DNA from: Streptomyces sp. NBC_00525
GTDB lineage: Bacteria > Actinomycetota > Actinomycetes > Streptomycetales > Streptomycetaceae
DNA length: 64,000 nt
Direction of reading: 5' to 3'
Assembly (NCBI RefSeq): GCF_036346595.1
Contig: NZ_CP107835.1
Span: 186,001-250,000, forward strand
Of the stretch, positions 9,111-18,216 are shown piece by piece. The notes below the pieces were generated by a model that made no database searches, was not told where the DNA came from, and saw nothing but the letters and a program-made list of their open reading frames with translations. Position numbers and translations under genes: made by a program. Within the stretch, counting starts at the first letter, position 1. Each line of letters opens with the position of its first letter.

Positions 9111-10586
9111 ATGGCAAAGGGCGCGATCATCGTGGGCGCCGGGCCGGTCGGGCTGATGCTCGCCGGTGAACTGAGACTGGGCGGCGCGGACGTCGTCGTC
9201 TACGACAAACTGCCCGCCCCCAGCGGCGAGTCGCGCGGCGTGGGATTCACCCGCCGCGCGGCCGAGGTCTTCGACCAGCGCGGCCTGCTCCAGCGCTTCG
9301 GCGACGTCGAATGGGCCCAGGGCCACTTCGGCGGGGTCCACATCGACTTCTCCAAGCTGGACGACAACCACTTCAGCGTCCGGGGCATCCCGCAGTTCCG
9401 CACCGAGGAGATCCTGGAGGCCTGGCTGAAGGAGCTGGGCGTCGAGGTCCGCCGCCGGCACGAGGTCACCGGCCTGCGCGAGACCGCGGACGGCGTCGTC
9501 GTCGAGTACGAGGGCCCGGACGGCCCCGGCGAGGACAGCGCCGAGTACCTGGTCGGCTGCGACGGCGCGCGCAGCATCGTCCGCCGGCTCGCCGGCATCG
9601 ACTTCCCCGGCTGGGAGCCCACCCGCGGGATGTACATGGCCGACGTCGTGGGTGCGGACATACGCCAGCGCCCCATCGGGGAGCGCGTGCCCGGCGGCAT
9701 GGTCATGGCGTTCAACCTGGAGGACGGCGTCCGCCGCATCGTCATCCACAACGAGTCGCTGCGCCCGCCGGAGGACAAGAGCGGCCTCACCTTCGAGACC
9801 ATCGCCGACGCCTGGCAGGAGATGACCGGCGAGCACCTGCACGACGCCGAGGTCCGCTGGATCAGCTCCTTCACCGACACCACCCGGCAGGCCGCCCAGT
9901 ACCGCAAGGGCCGGATCTTCCTGGCCGGCGACGCCACCCACATCCACATGCCGGCCGGCGCGCAGGGCATGAGCGTGGGCGTGCAGGACGCCGCCAACCT
10001 CGGCTGGAAGCTGGCGGCCGCCCTCACCGGCCGGGCACCCGAGGGCCTCCTCGACACCTACCACTCCGAGCGGCACCCGGTCGGGCAGCTCCTCATGCGC
10101 AACACCCGCGCGCAGACCAAGCTCTACCTCTCCGGCGAGGAGATGGAGCCGCTGCGCGCCGTCATACAGGAACTCGTCCAGGACGTCGCGGTGGCCCGCC
10201 ACCTGGCGGGCCAGGTCTCCGGCCTCGACATCCGCTACGACATGGGCGCCGGCACCCACCCCCGGCTCGGCCTGCGGTGGCGCCCCGACACCCCGCTCAA
10301 GCTCGCCGACGGCACCCCCGCCACCGTGCGGGACCTGCTCCGGCCGGCCCGCGGCGTGCTGTTCGTGACCCCGGCCGCCGCCGACGCCGGCGCGCTGCTC
10401 GACACCGCGGCGCGCTGGGCGGGCCGGGTCGACGCCGTCACCGGCGACTGGGCCGACGGCGAGGACGTCCGCCCGGACACCCCGCAGGCGCTCCTGGTCC
10501 GCCCCGACGGGTACATCGCCTGGGCCGCGCCCGACGAGGAGGCCGGTCTCGAGGAGGCGCTGGAGCGCTGGTTCGGCGCCGCCTGA
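9111..10586 (+). CDS. FAD-dependent aromatic polyketide hydroxylase 4
   Basis: This 491-aa flavoprotein monooxygenase is a tandem paralog of the gene at 7578. The start MAKGAIIVGAGPVG follows a TGAGGAGAAG ribosome binding site. The family motifs are intact: GxGxxG near residue 8, VGCDGARSIVRR, GDATHIHMPAGAQG, and a C-terminal domain ending VRPDGYIAWA. It lies 54 bases after its paralog and ends the rightward PKS gene series at a strong hairpin. Confidence 0.93.
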   Translation: MAKGAIIVGAGPVGLMLAGELRLGGADVVVYDKLPAPSGESRGVGFTRRAAEVFDQRGLLQRFGDVEWAQGHFGGVHIDFSKLDDNHFSVRGIPQFRTEEILEAWLKELGVEVRRRHEVTGLRETADGVVVEYEGPDGPGEDSAEYLVGCDGARSIVRRLAGIDFPGWEPTRGMYMADVVGADIRQRPIGERVPGGMVMAFNLEDGVRRIVIHNESLRPPEDKSGLTFETIADAWQEMTGEHLHDAEVRWISSFTDTTRQAAQYRKGRIFLAGDATHIHMPAGAQGMSVGVQDAANLGWKLAAALTGRAPEGLLDTYHSERHPVGQLLMRNTRAQTKLYLSGEEMEPLRAVIQELVQDVAVARHLAGQVSGLDIRYDMGAGTHPRLGLRWRPDTPLKLADGTPATVRDLLRPARGVLFVTPAAADAGALLDTAARWAGRVDAVTGDWADGEDVRPDTPQALLVRPDGYIAWAAPDEEAGLEEALERWFGAA

Positions 10587-10599
10587 CCCGGCGTGCCGC

Positions 10600-10629
10600 A
10601 GGGCCCCCCGCCCACGGGCAGGGGGCCCT
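10600..10629. terminator. Terminator hairpin
   Basis: AGGGCCCCC and GGGGGCCCT arms with a GC-rich internal loop, followed by TTTC, lie between the convergent hydroxylase 4 and response regulator genes. Confidence 0.75.
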
Positions 10630-10668
10630 TTCGCGGTGCCCGGCCCGCAGGCGCGCCGGCGCGGGCGG

Positions 10669-11463
10669 TCAGACGACGCCGAGGCGGAAGCCGACGCCGC
10701 GCACGGTGATGATCCAGCCCGGATCGCCCAGCTTGCCCCGCACACTGCTGACATGGGTGTCCACGGTGCGGCGCGACCAGGAGTCGCCCCACACCTGCTG
10801 GAGCAGCTGCCTGCGCGGGACGACGACATCGGGATGCTGCGCCAGCAGGCACAGCAGGTCGAACTCCTTGCGGGTGAGGGCGACCGGCGCGCCGTCGACG
10901 GTCACCTCGCGGGAGCCCGTGTCGATGCGCAGCCGTCCGTGCCGGATCTCCTGCGCCGCACCCGTGGCCGCCGCCGGCTGCCACTGCGCACGGCGCGTGA
11001 CGGCCTCGATCCGGGCCATCAGCTCGCGTATCCCGAACGGCCTGGTGACATAGTCGTCCGCGCCCGCCTGGAGCCCGAGCACACAGTCGGTCTCGGACTC
11101 GCGGGAGGTGACGATGATGAGCGGCACCCGGCTGACCGACCGGATCGCCCGGCACACCTCCAGCCCGTCCAGGTCCGGCAGTTCGAGGTCGAGCAGGACG
11201 AGGTCGGCGCTGCCGTATGCCTGCAGGGCCGCGCCCCCGTGGACCGCGCGGGTGAAGGTGTGGCCGTGCCGGCGCAGCTGGTGCGTCAGCCCGTCCCCGG
11301 CGTCGGCGCCCACGACCAGGACGTGCTGGCCGGAGACCGCGGGCGCCGGGCGCGGCACGCTCGGGACGGGGCCCCGCCGGCCGGCGGGCCGTACGCCGGG
11401 GAACACGGGACGCGCGGCGGGCGTCCGGTGCTCCGGAAGTGGCTGTGCCTGAACCTGACTCAT
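10669..11463 (-). CDS. Atypical OmpR-family response regulator (angucycline-type activator)
   Basis: This 264-aa protein has an N-terminal receiver domain (residues about 47-155) and a C-terminal winged-helix DNA-binding domain (about 165-262, ending TVRGVGFRLG). The acceptor-site Asp (LDLELPDLDG, residue 92) is present, but the acidic pair that binds Mg2+ is weakened: VVGADAGD stands where VVDDD is usual. Such atypical regulators (JadR1 type) control angucycline clusters and sense products rather than phosphate. An N-terminal extension of about 45 Pro-rich residues is unusual. A GGGGGAGG sequence ends one base before the ATG, which is too close for a normal ribosome binding site, so the true start could be further in. 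Confidence 0.88.
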   Translation of the reverse strand: MSQVQAQPLPEHRTPAARPVFPGVRPAGRRGPVPSVPRPAPAVSGQHVLVVGADAGDGLTHQLRRHGHTFTRAVHGGAALQAYGSADLVLLDLELPDLDGLEVCRAIRSVSRVPLIIVTSRESETDCVLGLQAGADDYVTRPFGIRELMARIEAVTRRAQWQPAAATGAAQEIRHGRLRIDTGSREVTVDGAPVALTRKEFDLLCLLAQHPDVVVPRRQLLQQVWGDSWSRRTVDTHVSSVRGKLGDPGWIITVRGVGFRLGVV

Positions 11464-11582
11464 GCCTCCCCCGGGGGTCGTGGCGGGGCCGGGCCGGTTC
11501 GGCCGCCCCGCGCGCCGACGCTAGCGCCGTGCGGTCGATTCCTGGTGCAGGACCGGTCCAGGTTCGCCCCGCCGGCCCGCCC

Positions 11583-12626
11583 CTACACCGCGAACACCTC
11601 GGTGGTGCCGTGGTTCGGATCGCCCGCCCGCAGATGCAGCTCGCCCGACCGGGGCAGCATGACCACCGAGGCCACCGTCTTCTCCAGACGGTAGATCCCG
11701 TGGTCGGCGATGCACACCGGCGGCCGGGACAGCACCGCGAAGTGCTCCTCCGCGCCGGCCTGCGGGCCCAGGCCGGCCAGCCCCTTCGTGACGGCGTCCA
11801 GCCGCTCGTCGGAGTTGACGCGGTCCGGGGCCGACTGCCGGTCCAGCGGGGTGAAGTCCGCGTGCAGGTAGTGGTTGGTGTGCACGGCCTCCCGCCCGGC
11901 GGGCTCGGTCACCCGCAGCGCGGTCCCGCATATCTCGGCGTACACCGCGCGCCGCCGGTCGCACAGCACCAGGTTGCGCGAGCTGGACAGGGTGAGCCCG
12001 GCCAGGATCTCCAGGGCCTCGTCCACGCTCCCGGCCCGGTCCAGCAGATGACGGATGGTCAGATACGGCGTGACACCGGGCCGCCACAGGCCGTCGGTGA
12101 CCAGGTTCACGCCGATGGCGAGCCCGTCGCTGTTCATGCCGAGGTAGCCGAGCAGCCCGGCGAAGCTGAGCACCGTCACCCGGCGCGGCCCGCCCGCCCG
12201 CGCCAGCGACAGCACCGCGACATGGCTGTCGATGCCCGCGTTGAGGTCCACCGTCTGCGCCAGCACCGGCAGGCGGGCCGGCCCGCTGCGGGCGTACGCC
12301 GTGCAGTCCCCGGCGCTCGGCACGCCGGTGAAGCCCATGACCTCGCGGCGCAGTTGCAGCAGCCACGCCTCCTCCTCGGCGATGCCGGCCCCCGCCGCCA
12401 GCCCCGCGACCTCCTCGGCGAGGTCGGGGACCGCCGCCGCGATCTCCGTCCGGTAGGCGGTGATCGACGGCAGCAGCCCGGCGAACGTCAGCGGCCGGTC
12501 GGCGAGGGGCTCCAGCCGTGCCAGGCCGTCGCGGAGGAAGGCGCGCAACGGGCCCGCGAGTGCCGCCCCGTGGGCGCGGCCCAGTTCGAACGGGGTGCCG
12601 GTGGCCTTGACGTACGCGACGCTCAT
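11583..12626 (-). CDS. C45-family Ntn hydrolase/acyltransferase-like protein
   Basis: The 347-aa protein matches the acyl-CoA:6-aminopenicillanic acid acyltransferase (peptidase C45) family. In these Ntn hydrolases self-cleavage exposes an N-terminal Cys, here Cys108 in GDCTAYA. Supporting motifs are TVDLN, GMNSDGLAIGVNL and TNHYLH. The start MSVAYVKATG is chosen because its ATG overlaps the acetyltransferase stop (ATGA at 12623-12626), implying coupling. In a hydrazine-type operon, a plausible role is cleavage or transfer of an acyl or glutamyl group on the hydrazide. That role is inferred from position only. Confidence 0.82.
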   Translation of the reverse strand: MSVAYVKATGTPFELGRAHGAALAGPLRAFLRDGLARLEPLADRPLTFAGLLPSITAYRTEIAAAVPDLAEEVAGLAAGAGIAEEEAWLLQLRREVMGFTGVPSAGDCTAYARSGPARLPVLAQTVDLNAGIDSHVAVLSLARAGGPRRVTVLSFAGLLGYLGMNSDGLAIGVNLVTDGLWRPGVTPYLTIRHLLDRAGSVDEALEILAGLTLSSSRNLVLCDRRRAVYAEICGTALRVTEPAGREAVHTNHYLHADFTPLDRQSAPDRVNSDERLDAVTKGLAGLGPQAGAEEHFAVLSRPPVCIADHGIYRLEKTVASVVMLPRSGELHLRAGDPNHGTTEVFAV

Positions 12627-13246
12627 GCGGAGGCGGCCGCCTTCTTCGGGCCCCGGGAGAGGGCGTCGGACACCTGCGGCCACTCCGCGCGCAGGATGCT
12701 GTAGAAGACCGCGTCGCGGCGGCGCCCGCCCGGCATGTAGTTGAAGGAGCGCAGGGTGCCCTCCTCGGTGGCGCCGATGTTGCGCAGGCCCCTGCGCGCC
12801 TGGACGTTGAGCACGTCCGTCTTGAACTCCACCCGCTCGGCCTCCAGCACCTCGAAGGAGTGCCGGAGCAGCAGCAGCTTCGCCCAGTGGTTGATGCCCT
12901 TGCCGCGGAAGTCGTGGCCCAGCCAGGAAGCCCCGATCTCCAGCCGGCGGTCCTTCTCGGCGAAGCTCAGCAGGCTCATGCTCCCCGCGATCCGGCCGCT
13001 CCGCTTGTCGGTGATCACATAGACGGCGCGGCGCCCCGCGGCGTGCTCGGCCAGGTTCGAGCCGAAGAACGCCTCGAAGTCCGCGTCGTCGCCGACGACG
13101 ACCGTGAAGTAGCGCCAGATCTCGGGGTCCAGGGCCACAGCCCGGATGCCCTCGCGGTCCGCCTCGCGCAGCGGGGTCAGCAGGACGTGCTCGTTCTCCA
13201 GCGTGGTGGCGGCTTTCTCGGACCAGCTCATGATCGGGTTCTCCAT
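12623..13246 (-). CDS. GNAT N-acetyltransferase (RimJ/RimL type)
   Basis: This is a 207-aa GNAT acetyltransferase with the acetyl-CoA loop region GASWLGHDFRGKGIN and the C-terminal RRGLRNIGATEEG motif typical of RimJ/RimL enzymes. Two starts are possible. The ATG at 13246 lacks a ribosome binding site, while the ATG at 13231 (MSWSEK) has GGAG 9 bases upstream and may be the true one. It sits in the same leftward operon as the glutamine-synthetase-like and lyase-like genes. In fosfazinomycin and kinamycin a GNAT enzyme acetylates the glutamylhydrazine intermediate, which I consider the best guess here. Confidence 0.88.
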   Translation of the reverse strand: MENPIMSWSEKAATTLENEHVLLTPLREADREGIRAVALDPEIWRYFTVVVGDDADFEAFFGSNLAEHAAGRRAVYVITDKRSGRIAGSMSLLSFAEKDRRLEIGASWLGHDFRGKGINHWAKLLLLRHSFEVLEAERVEFKTDVLNVQARRGLRNIGATEEGTLRSFNYMPGGRRRDAVFYSILRAEWPQVSDALSRGPKKAAASA

Positions 13247-13334
13247 GGGTTGAGGAAGGGAGAGGGGAGGGGCAGGGCAGGGGCGGGGGAGGAAACGGGG
13301 GGTTGAACAGCAGGGCGGGCGGCCGCTCGCGGGG

Positions 13335-14621
13335 TCACTCCGTCATCGCACGGAGACGCTCCAGCCGGCTGCGCACCACGCCGTGGCGGACGAGGAAGTC
13401 CTCGGGCTCGCGCGGGCCGCTGCGCACGCCCTCCGCCAGCAGGGCCTCGCCGAAGTCCTGTCCGTGCTCCGCGGTGCGCCCGGCCGCCGCCTGCACCGCA
13501 CGGTAGGCCCGGTCGCGTTCGACCCCGGCCTCCAGGAGCTCCACCAGCACCGACGACGAGTACACCAGCCCGTGGGTCGCGTCGATCGACTCCCGCATGC
13601 GGTCCGCGTCGATCCGCAGGTGCTCCAGCAGGTCCGCGGCCCTGACCGCCTGGAAGTGCGCCACCGTCAGCGCGTCCGGCAGCAGCACCTTCTCGACCGC
13701 CTGGTGGGCGAGGTCCCGCTCGTGCCACAGCGCCACGTCCTCCAGCACCGTGCCGGCGTAGCCGCGCAGCAGCCGGGCCAGACCGCACAGCAGCTCGCTG
13801 CCCGTCGGGTTGGCCTTGTGGGGCATCGCGCTGGAGCCCTGGTAGGCCTCGACGCGCCGCTCCTCGACCTCGCGCACCTCGGTGCGCTGCAACAGCCGCA
13901 GCTCCAGGGCGATCTGCTCGACGCAGGCGCCCAGCAGGGCCACCGCCTGGATCAACTGGGCGTGCCGGTCGCGGGCCACGACCTGGCTGGGGGCGGGCTC
14001 GATGCCCAGGCCGAGCCGCTCGCACACGTACTCCTCGACGGCCGGGTCGATCAGCGCGTACGTGCCCACCGCGCCGGAGATCGTGCCCACCGCGACGGCC
14101 TCGCGGGCGGCGGCCAGCCGCCGCAGGGACCGCTCGACGGCGAACGCGTACCCGCCCAGCTTGTGGCCGAACGTGGTGGGCTCGGCGTGCACGCCGTGGG
14201 TGCGGCCCACCATCACCGTGTCCCAGTGCTCGAAGGCCCGGTCGACGAGCACCCCGCGCAGCCGCCGGGCGGCGGAGACCAGCAGGTCCGTGGCCGCGGC
14301 CAGGATGGAGCCCATGGCCGTGTCGACCAGGTCGTAACTGGTCATGCCCAGGTGCACCCAGCGGGCGGAGGACTCCGGCATCCGCTCGGTGTACGCCGTC
14401 AGGAACGAGATCACCTCGTGGTCGCGTTCCTTCTTGATCTCCGTGACACGGGACGGCAGCGGGGGCGCCGCCGCCCGCATGTCGTCGAGCACCGCTTCCG
14501 GTACGCGGCCGAGCCGCACCTGCGCCTCGGTCGCGAGGATTTCCACGCGGACGTAGGTCTCGTACCGGAACTCGTCCGAGAAGAGGCGCGCCATTTCGGG
14601 CAGGGTGAACTGAGGAATCAT
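13335..14621 (-). CDS. Adenylosuccinate lyase/fumarase-superfamily lyase
   Basis: The 428-aa protein belongs to the aspartase/adenylosuccinate lyase superfamily, which removes fumarate from N-succinyl compounds. GRTHGVHAEP at residues 139-148 and the signature SSAMPHKANP at 263-272 carry the catalytic His and Ser regions. It is unlikely to be the housekeeping PurB because it sits in a secondary-metabolite operon between the acetyltransferase and the glutamine-synthetase-like gene. In the known hydrazine pathways such a lyase releases the hydrazine unit from hydrazinosuccinate or its glutamyl conjugate. That substrate is inferred, not shown. Confidence 0.88.
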   Translation of the reverse strand: MIPQFTLPEMARLFSDEFRYETYVRVEILATEAQVRLGRVPEAVLDDMRAAAPPLPSRVTEIKKERDHEVISFLTAYTERMPESSARWVHLGMTSYDLVDTAMGSILAAATDLLVSAARRLRGVLVDRAFEHWDTVMVGRTHGVHAEPTTFGHKLGGYAFAVERSLRRLAAAREAVAVGTISGAVGTYALIDPAVEEYVCERLGLGIEPAPSQVVARDRHAQLIQAVALLGACVEQIALELRLLQRTEVREVEERRVEAYQGSSAMPHKANPTGSELLCGLARLLRGYAGTVLEDVALWHERDLAHQAVEKVLLPDALTVAHFQAVRAADLLEHLRIDADRMRESIDATHGLVYSSSVLVELLEAGVERDRAYRAVQAAAGRTAEHGQDFGEALLAEGVRSGPREPEDFLVRHGVVRSRLERLRAMTE

Positions 14622-14636
14622 GGGACAGCCTTCGTC

Positions 14637-14672
14637 GGTTGCGGTTGCGGTTGCGGTTGCGGTTGCGGTGGC
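14637..14672. repeat. GGTTGC hexanucleotide tandem repeat
   Basis: Five perfect head-to-tail copies of GGTTGC (14637-14666), plus a sixth with one change, fill the short gap between the lyase start and the glutamine-synthetase-like stop. On the transcribed strand they read GCAACC. Such slippage-prone tracts can vary in copy number. No protein-binding role is evident. Confidence 0.9.
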
Positions 14673-14687
14673 CCGGACGCCGGGGCG

Positions 14688-16181
14688 TCAGAAGGCCGCG
14701 AAGTACTCACGCTGTTCCCACTCGGTGACCCGGCCCGGCACCGGTGCGGCCTGCCGGGCCCAGGCCTCGTACCGGCGCACCTCGCTCTCCTTGAGCCTGG
14801 CCAGACAGGCGGCCAGCGGGTCGCCCAGCAGCCGGGCCGCCCGGCCCGCCCGGAACGCCTCCAGGGCCTCGCGCAGGGACGCCGGGACGGTGTCGAAGTC
14901 CTCGCGGGGCCCGTCGGCCGCGCCCCCGTCGAGGCCGTCCAGCCCGGCGAACAGCTGGGCGGCGATGTTCAGGTACGGGTTCGCGCTCGGCTCGCCCACC
15001 CGGTTCTCGATGTGCGCGCCGGCCCCCGAGCCGACCACGCGCAGCATCGCCGTACGGGACTCCAGGCCCAGGCTCACCCGCGTCGGCGACAGGGCGTGCT
15101 GGGCGCCCAGCCGCTGATAGCCGTTCACCGTGGGCACCGACAACAGGAACAGGTCGCGCAGCCAGTCCCGCAGGCCCTCGGCGTACGCCTTGCTCGCCGG
15201 GGAGAGCCCCGCCGACAGGCCCTCGGAGCCGAAGACGTTGCGGCCGGTGGCGGTCTCCAGGACGGACTGGTTCAGATGCCAGCCGCTCGGGTCCGCCCCG
15301 GCGATCGCCGGCTGCGACATGAACGAGGCGTGCAGACCCCGGTCCGCGCACCAGCGCTTGGTGAAGACGCGGAAGAAGAGCATCGCGTCCGCCGTGTCCA
15401 GTGCCGACATCGGGTCGAACGTCGTCTCCACCTGTCCGGGGCCCATCTCGTGCTCCATCGACCGCACCGGCAGCCCCAGGCCGAGCAGGGCCAGGGCCAG
15501 CGGATCGGTGACCGGGGCGACCGTGTCGTAGGCGGCGTCCAGGTTGAACTGGTAGCCCGCGTTCATCGCGGCCACCCGCGGGGCCGGGCCCTGCAGGCCG
15601 AAGCCGTTGCCCTCGTTGCCCGGATCGTCGTCCAGCCGGCGCGCCAGGTACCACTCGACCTCCAGGCCGAGCACGGGCGTCAGCCCGCGGCCGGCGTACC
15701 GCTCCAGCACCCGGTGCAGCACGTGCCGCGAGGACAGCGGGTGGGGGCGGCCGTCGCGCAGGTACTCGTCACCGATCACCCAGGCCGTGCGCACCCCCTC
15801 GCCGGGCAGCACCAGGAAGGTCAGCGGGTCGGGCACCAGCACGAAGTTGCCCAGGCCCGCGATCTCGTCGACGCCGATGCCGTGCGTACCCCGGTAGTCC
15901 ACCGCCGTGGCGCAGGCGGTGTCCTTCAGGAACGGGCCGGGACTGTAGTTCATGCCGTTGCGCAGCACCCCGCGGAAGGTGCGGGCGGTCAGCGTCTTGG
16001 AGCGCACCAGGCCGTGCGGGTCGCCCCACACCAGACGGACGAGATCGATCCCGTCCAGCCCGGCCTCGATCCGCTCGGCGGCGGCCGACCGCCGCTCGTC
16101 CCACAGCCCGTGCCCGGCGACGAACGCGTGGCTCCCCACGCTGCCCTCCGCGGCAGGGGCCGACCATGATCTGGAGTACAT
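14688..16181 (-). CDS. Glutamine-synthetase-like gamma-glutamyl ligase
   Basis: This 497-aa protein has the glutamine synthetase fold. Metal and substrate motifs are visible: LGLEVEWYL (Glu174, Glu176), MEHEMGPGQVE at 242-252, and the C-terminal ENRVGEPSANPYLNIAA. The GMHxHxS loop is altered to GWHLNQS near 300-306, so the second His is Asn. This suggests an amine other than ammonia is the acceptor. Enzymes of this type form gamma-glutamyl amides, and the kinamycin and fosfazinomycin homologs attach hydrazine or hydrazinosuccinate to glutamate. The gene is part of the leftward operon starting with the ferredoxin. Confidence 0.9.
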   Translation of the reverse strand: MYSRSWSAPAAEGSVGSHAFVAGHGLWDERRSAAAERIEAGLDGIDLVRLVWGDPHGLVRSKTLTARTFRGVLRNGMNYSPGPFLKDTACATAVDYRGTHGIGVDEIAGLGNFVLVPDPLTFLVLPGEGVRTAWVIGDEYLRDGRPHPLSSRHVLHRVLERYAGRGLTPVLGLEVEWYLARRLDDDPGNEGNGFGLQGPAPRVAAMNAGYQFNLDAAYDTVAPVTDPLALALLGLGLPVRSMEHEMGPGQVETTFDPMSALDTADAMLFFRVFTKRWCADRGLHASFMSQPAIAGADPSGWHLNQSVLETATGRNVFGSEGLSAGLSPASKAYAEGLRDWLRDLFLLSVPTVNGYQRLGAQHALSPTRVSLGLESRTAMLRVVGSGAGAHIENRVGEPSANPYLNIAAQLFAGLDGLDGGAADGPREDFDTVPASLREALEAFRAGRAARLLGDPLAACLARLKESEVRRYEAWARQAAPVPGRVTEWEQREYFAAF

Positions 16182-16236
16182 GACGAGGGACTTCCTTAGC
16201 GTCGGAGGGCCGGGAGGGGGCGTGCCGGGGCGCCGG

Positions 16237-18216
16237 TCAGGCGGCGCGCCCGACCGGCCGCGCGGCCGGGGACCCGACCGGCTGCGCGGGCGTGGCCGCG
16301 ACCGGCTGGGGGGCGGCGTCCGGGGCCGGGGTGCCGGTGATCGTCCGCCAGTGCCAGGCCGAGTCGAAGGCCGTCACGGCGGCCTGCTCCCCCTGCTCGG
16401 CGAGCACGACCGCCTGCTGCGTCATCCGCGCGACGAACGCGGCCACCTGGTGCGCCGCGAGCATCTCCTGCTCGGTGTACGGCTCCCCGTCGGCCCGCAC
16501 GATGCGCAGGTCCACGAACCCGTCGAAGGGACGGTCGCACACCCACACCGTGTGGGGGCTGCGGATCGTGAACCGCACCATGTTGTTGACGTGCCCGTGG
16601 TGGTGCTGGTCGGAGAAGTGGGCGATGTCGGGAATGGTGGGCGGCACGAAGTGGTCGCGCTCCAGGACCTTCTCGGTACGCGGCAGATTGCCGGCGATGA
16701 AGTGCCAGGAGTTGTACTGCATGCGCGAGGACATCGCCCAGGCGGTGTCCGCGAGGGTGGCCGGCGAGTCGCCGAAGTGCCGCCGGGCCTCCGGCGCGGG
16801 CACCACGCAGCAGAAGAAGTCCGTGATGCCCCATGTGGTGATCTCGTCCCAGGACTCCGCGCGCAGCGCGCGCACCAGCCCCGGCAGCGACCGGATGCCC
16901 CGGCTCATCGAGAAGTCGGCGCCGAACGCGGCGGTGGTGGCGGCGACCGTCTCGTACACGACCGCCTCCAGACCGGTGCCGAACTCGCCGTACGGGCGGG
17001 CCAGCCAGGACGGGCCGGCGTCGTCGGCGAGCCGCAGCCCGGCCAGCCGGTCGCCCGTCACGGGCAGCGTGGCCCGCAGATGCTCGGTCACCTGCCGGTC
17101 CCGGTCCGCCGCCACCTCGCCGTACGGGGCCGCCACCTTCTCCACCTTGTGGATCAGGGTGCCGTGGATCTCGCGGTACAGCTGGACCGTGCGGGCCACC
17201 TCGGGGCGGTGCGCGCCCAGCTCCGTGGCCAGGGCCGTCAGCGCGTCGACACCGGCGTCGGGACCGGCCGCGGCGATGCGCTCGCCGCCCAGGGCCCCGT
17301 TGTAGTTGCGGCGGGTCTGCTCCAGCAGCCGGCCGACGTTCTCCGGGGTCAGCTGCGAGCCGTTGACCTCCTCGATGCGGCCGTAGCCGGCCGACCGGAT
17401 GAGCAGCCCGATACACACGACCAGCAGCACGTCGTGGTCCGACCACAGCTCCAGCGGCAGCCCCGACAGGCTGCCGAACACACAGTCCGGGTGGCCGGGC
17501 CACAGCGTCTTGCCCACGACCGTGTTGGTGTCGCGGAAGTTCGTGTACTGCTTGTCCTCGATGTAGAGCATGAAGGGGGCCGTACGCCGCGCGCCCTCGG
17601 TCAGCTGCTCCAGCAGCGCCGCACGGCCCTCGGGGCCCTGCTCCGCCAGCCAGCGGCGGCTGTCGTCCGCGTCGCGCTGGAAGCGCTCCCGCGCCCGCTC
17701 CACCTCGCGCCGGTAGTCCTCCAGATGGCGCGGCGCCCACGGCACCCGCAGCACGCCGCCGACCAGCGTGTGCTGCTTGGCGAGCGGCGGCTGCGAGGGG
17801 ACGCGCACGACGACCCGGCCGCTGGTGGTCAGGCCGATCTCGCCGAGGAACGCGGCGCGCCCGGCCGGCTCCGCGACGGGCCCGGACGGTACGCCCGCGT
17901 CGGTGTCCGCGGTCAGCCCGGCGAGGACCTTCAGCGCGGCGGCGTCCGCGATGCGCAGCGCGCTCGTCTGGACCTCCGCGGGGACGTGCCCGTCGAGCGT
18001 GAGCAGGATGTCCAGGGCGGCCCGGGTGCCGGCGGCGGCCGAGGCCTTCCCCCACACCCGGGCCAGGAGCCCGGGGAACCCGGCGTCCTCCTCGCGTACC
18101 CGGTCCGGCTTGGGCGTGGCGCCGGCCGCCAAGCCCAGACGGCTGGGCCGCCTGCTCTGGCGCTTGCGGGAGTTGGCGGCTCTCCGGGAGCCGTCTCGGT
18201 CCATGGGCCTGGTCAT
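16237..18216 (-). CDS. Unrecognised 659-aa protein in hydrazine-type operon
   Basis: I do not recognise this family. The protein is 659 aa from MTRPMDRDG. The start is fixed by an ATGA overlap with the ferredoxin stop (18213-18216), implying tight coupling. Residues 1-40 are basic and Ser/Arg-rich, and the end (about 620-659) is Pro/Ala-rich. Conserved-looking segments are KQYTNFRDTNTVVGKTLWPG near residue 222, NGSQLTPENVGRLL, and a striking His cluster SDQHHHGHVNNM near 533-545 that could bind a metal. There is no signal peptide or clear membrane span. Its pairing with a two-cluster ferredoxin makes an electron-consuming oxidoreductase plausible, possibly in N-N bond chemistry. This is inference. 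Confidence 0.8.
   Translation of the reverse strand: MTRPMDRDGSRRAANSRKRQSRRPSRLGLAAGATPKPDRVREEDAGFPGLLARVWGKASAAAGTRAALDILLTLDGHVPAEVQTSALRIADAAALKVLAGLTADTDAGVPSGPVAEPAGRAAFLGEIGLTTSGRVVVRVPSQPPLAKQHTLVGGVLRVPWAPRHLEDYRREVERARERFQRDADDSRRWLAEQGPEGRAALLEQLTEGARRTAPFMLYIEDKQYTNFRDTNTVVGKTLWPGHPDCVFGSLSGLPLELWSDHDVLLVVCIGLLIRSAGYGRIEEVNGSQLTPENVGRLLEQTRRNYNGALGGERIAAAGPDAGVDALTALATELGAHRPEVARTVQLYREIHGTLIHKVEKVAAPYGEVAADRDRQVTEHLRATLPVTGDRLAGLRLADDAGPSWLARPYGEFGTGLEAVVYETVAATTAAFGADFSMSRGIRSLPGLVRALRAESWDEITTWGITDFFCCVVPAPEARRHFGDSPATLADTAWAMSSRMQYNSWHFIAGNLPRTEKVLERDHFVPPTIPDIAHFSDQHHHGHVNNMVRFTIRSPHTVWVCDRPFDGFVDLRIVRADGEPYTEQEMLAAHQVAAFVARMTQQAVVLAEQGEQAAVTAFDSAWHWRTITGTPAPDAAPQPVAATPAQPVGSPAARPVGRAA

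Noticed and set aside
16237..18216. Carnitine/choline acyltransferase assignment for the 659-aa protein
   Set aside because: The size is right but the catalytic HxxxD in the family context and the STS motif are not seen, so I left it unrecognised.
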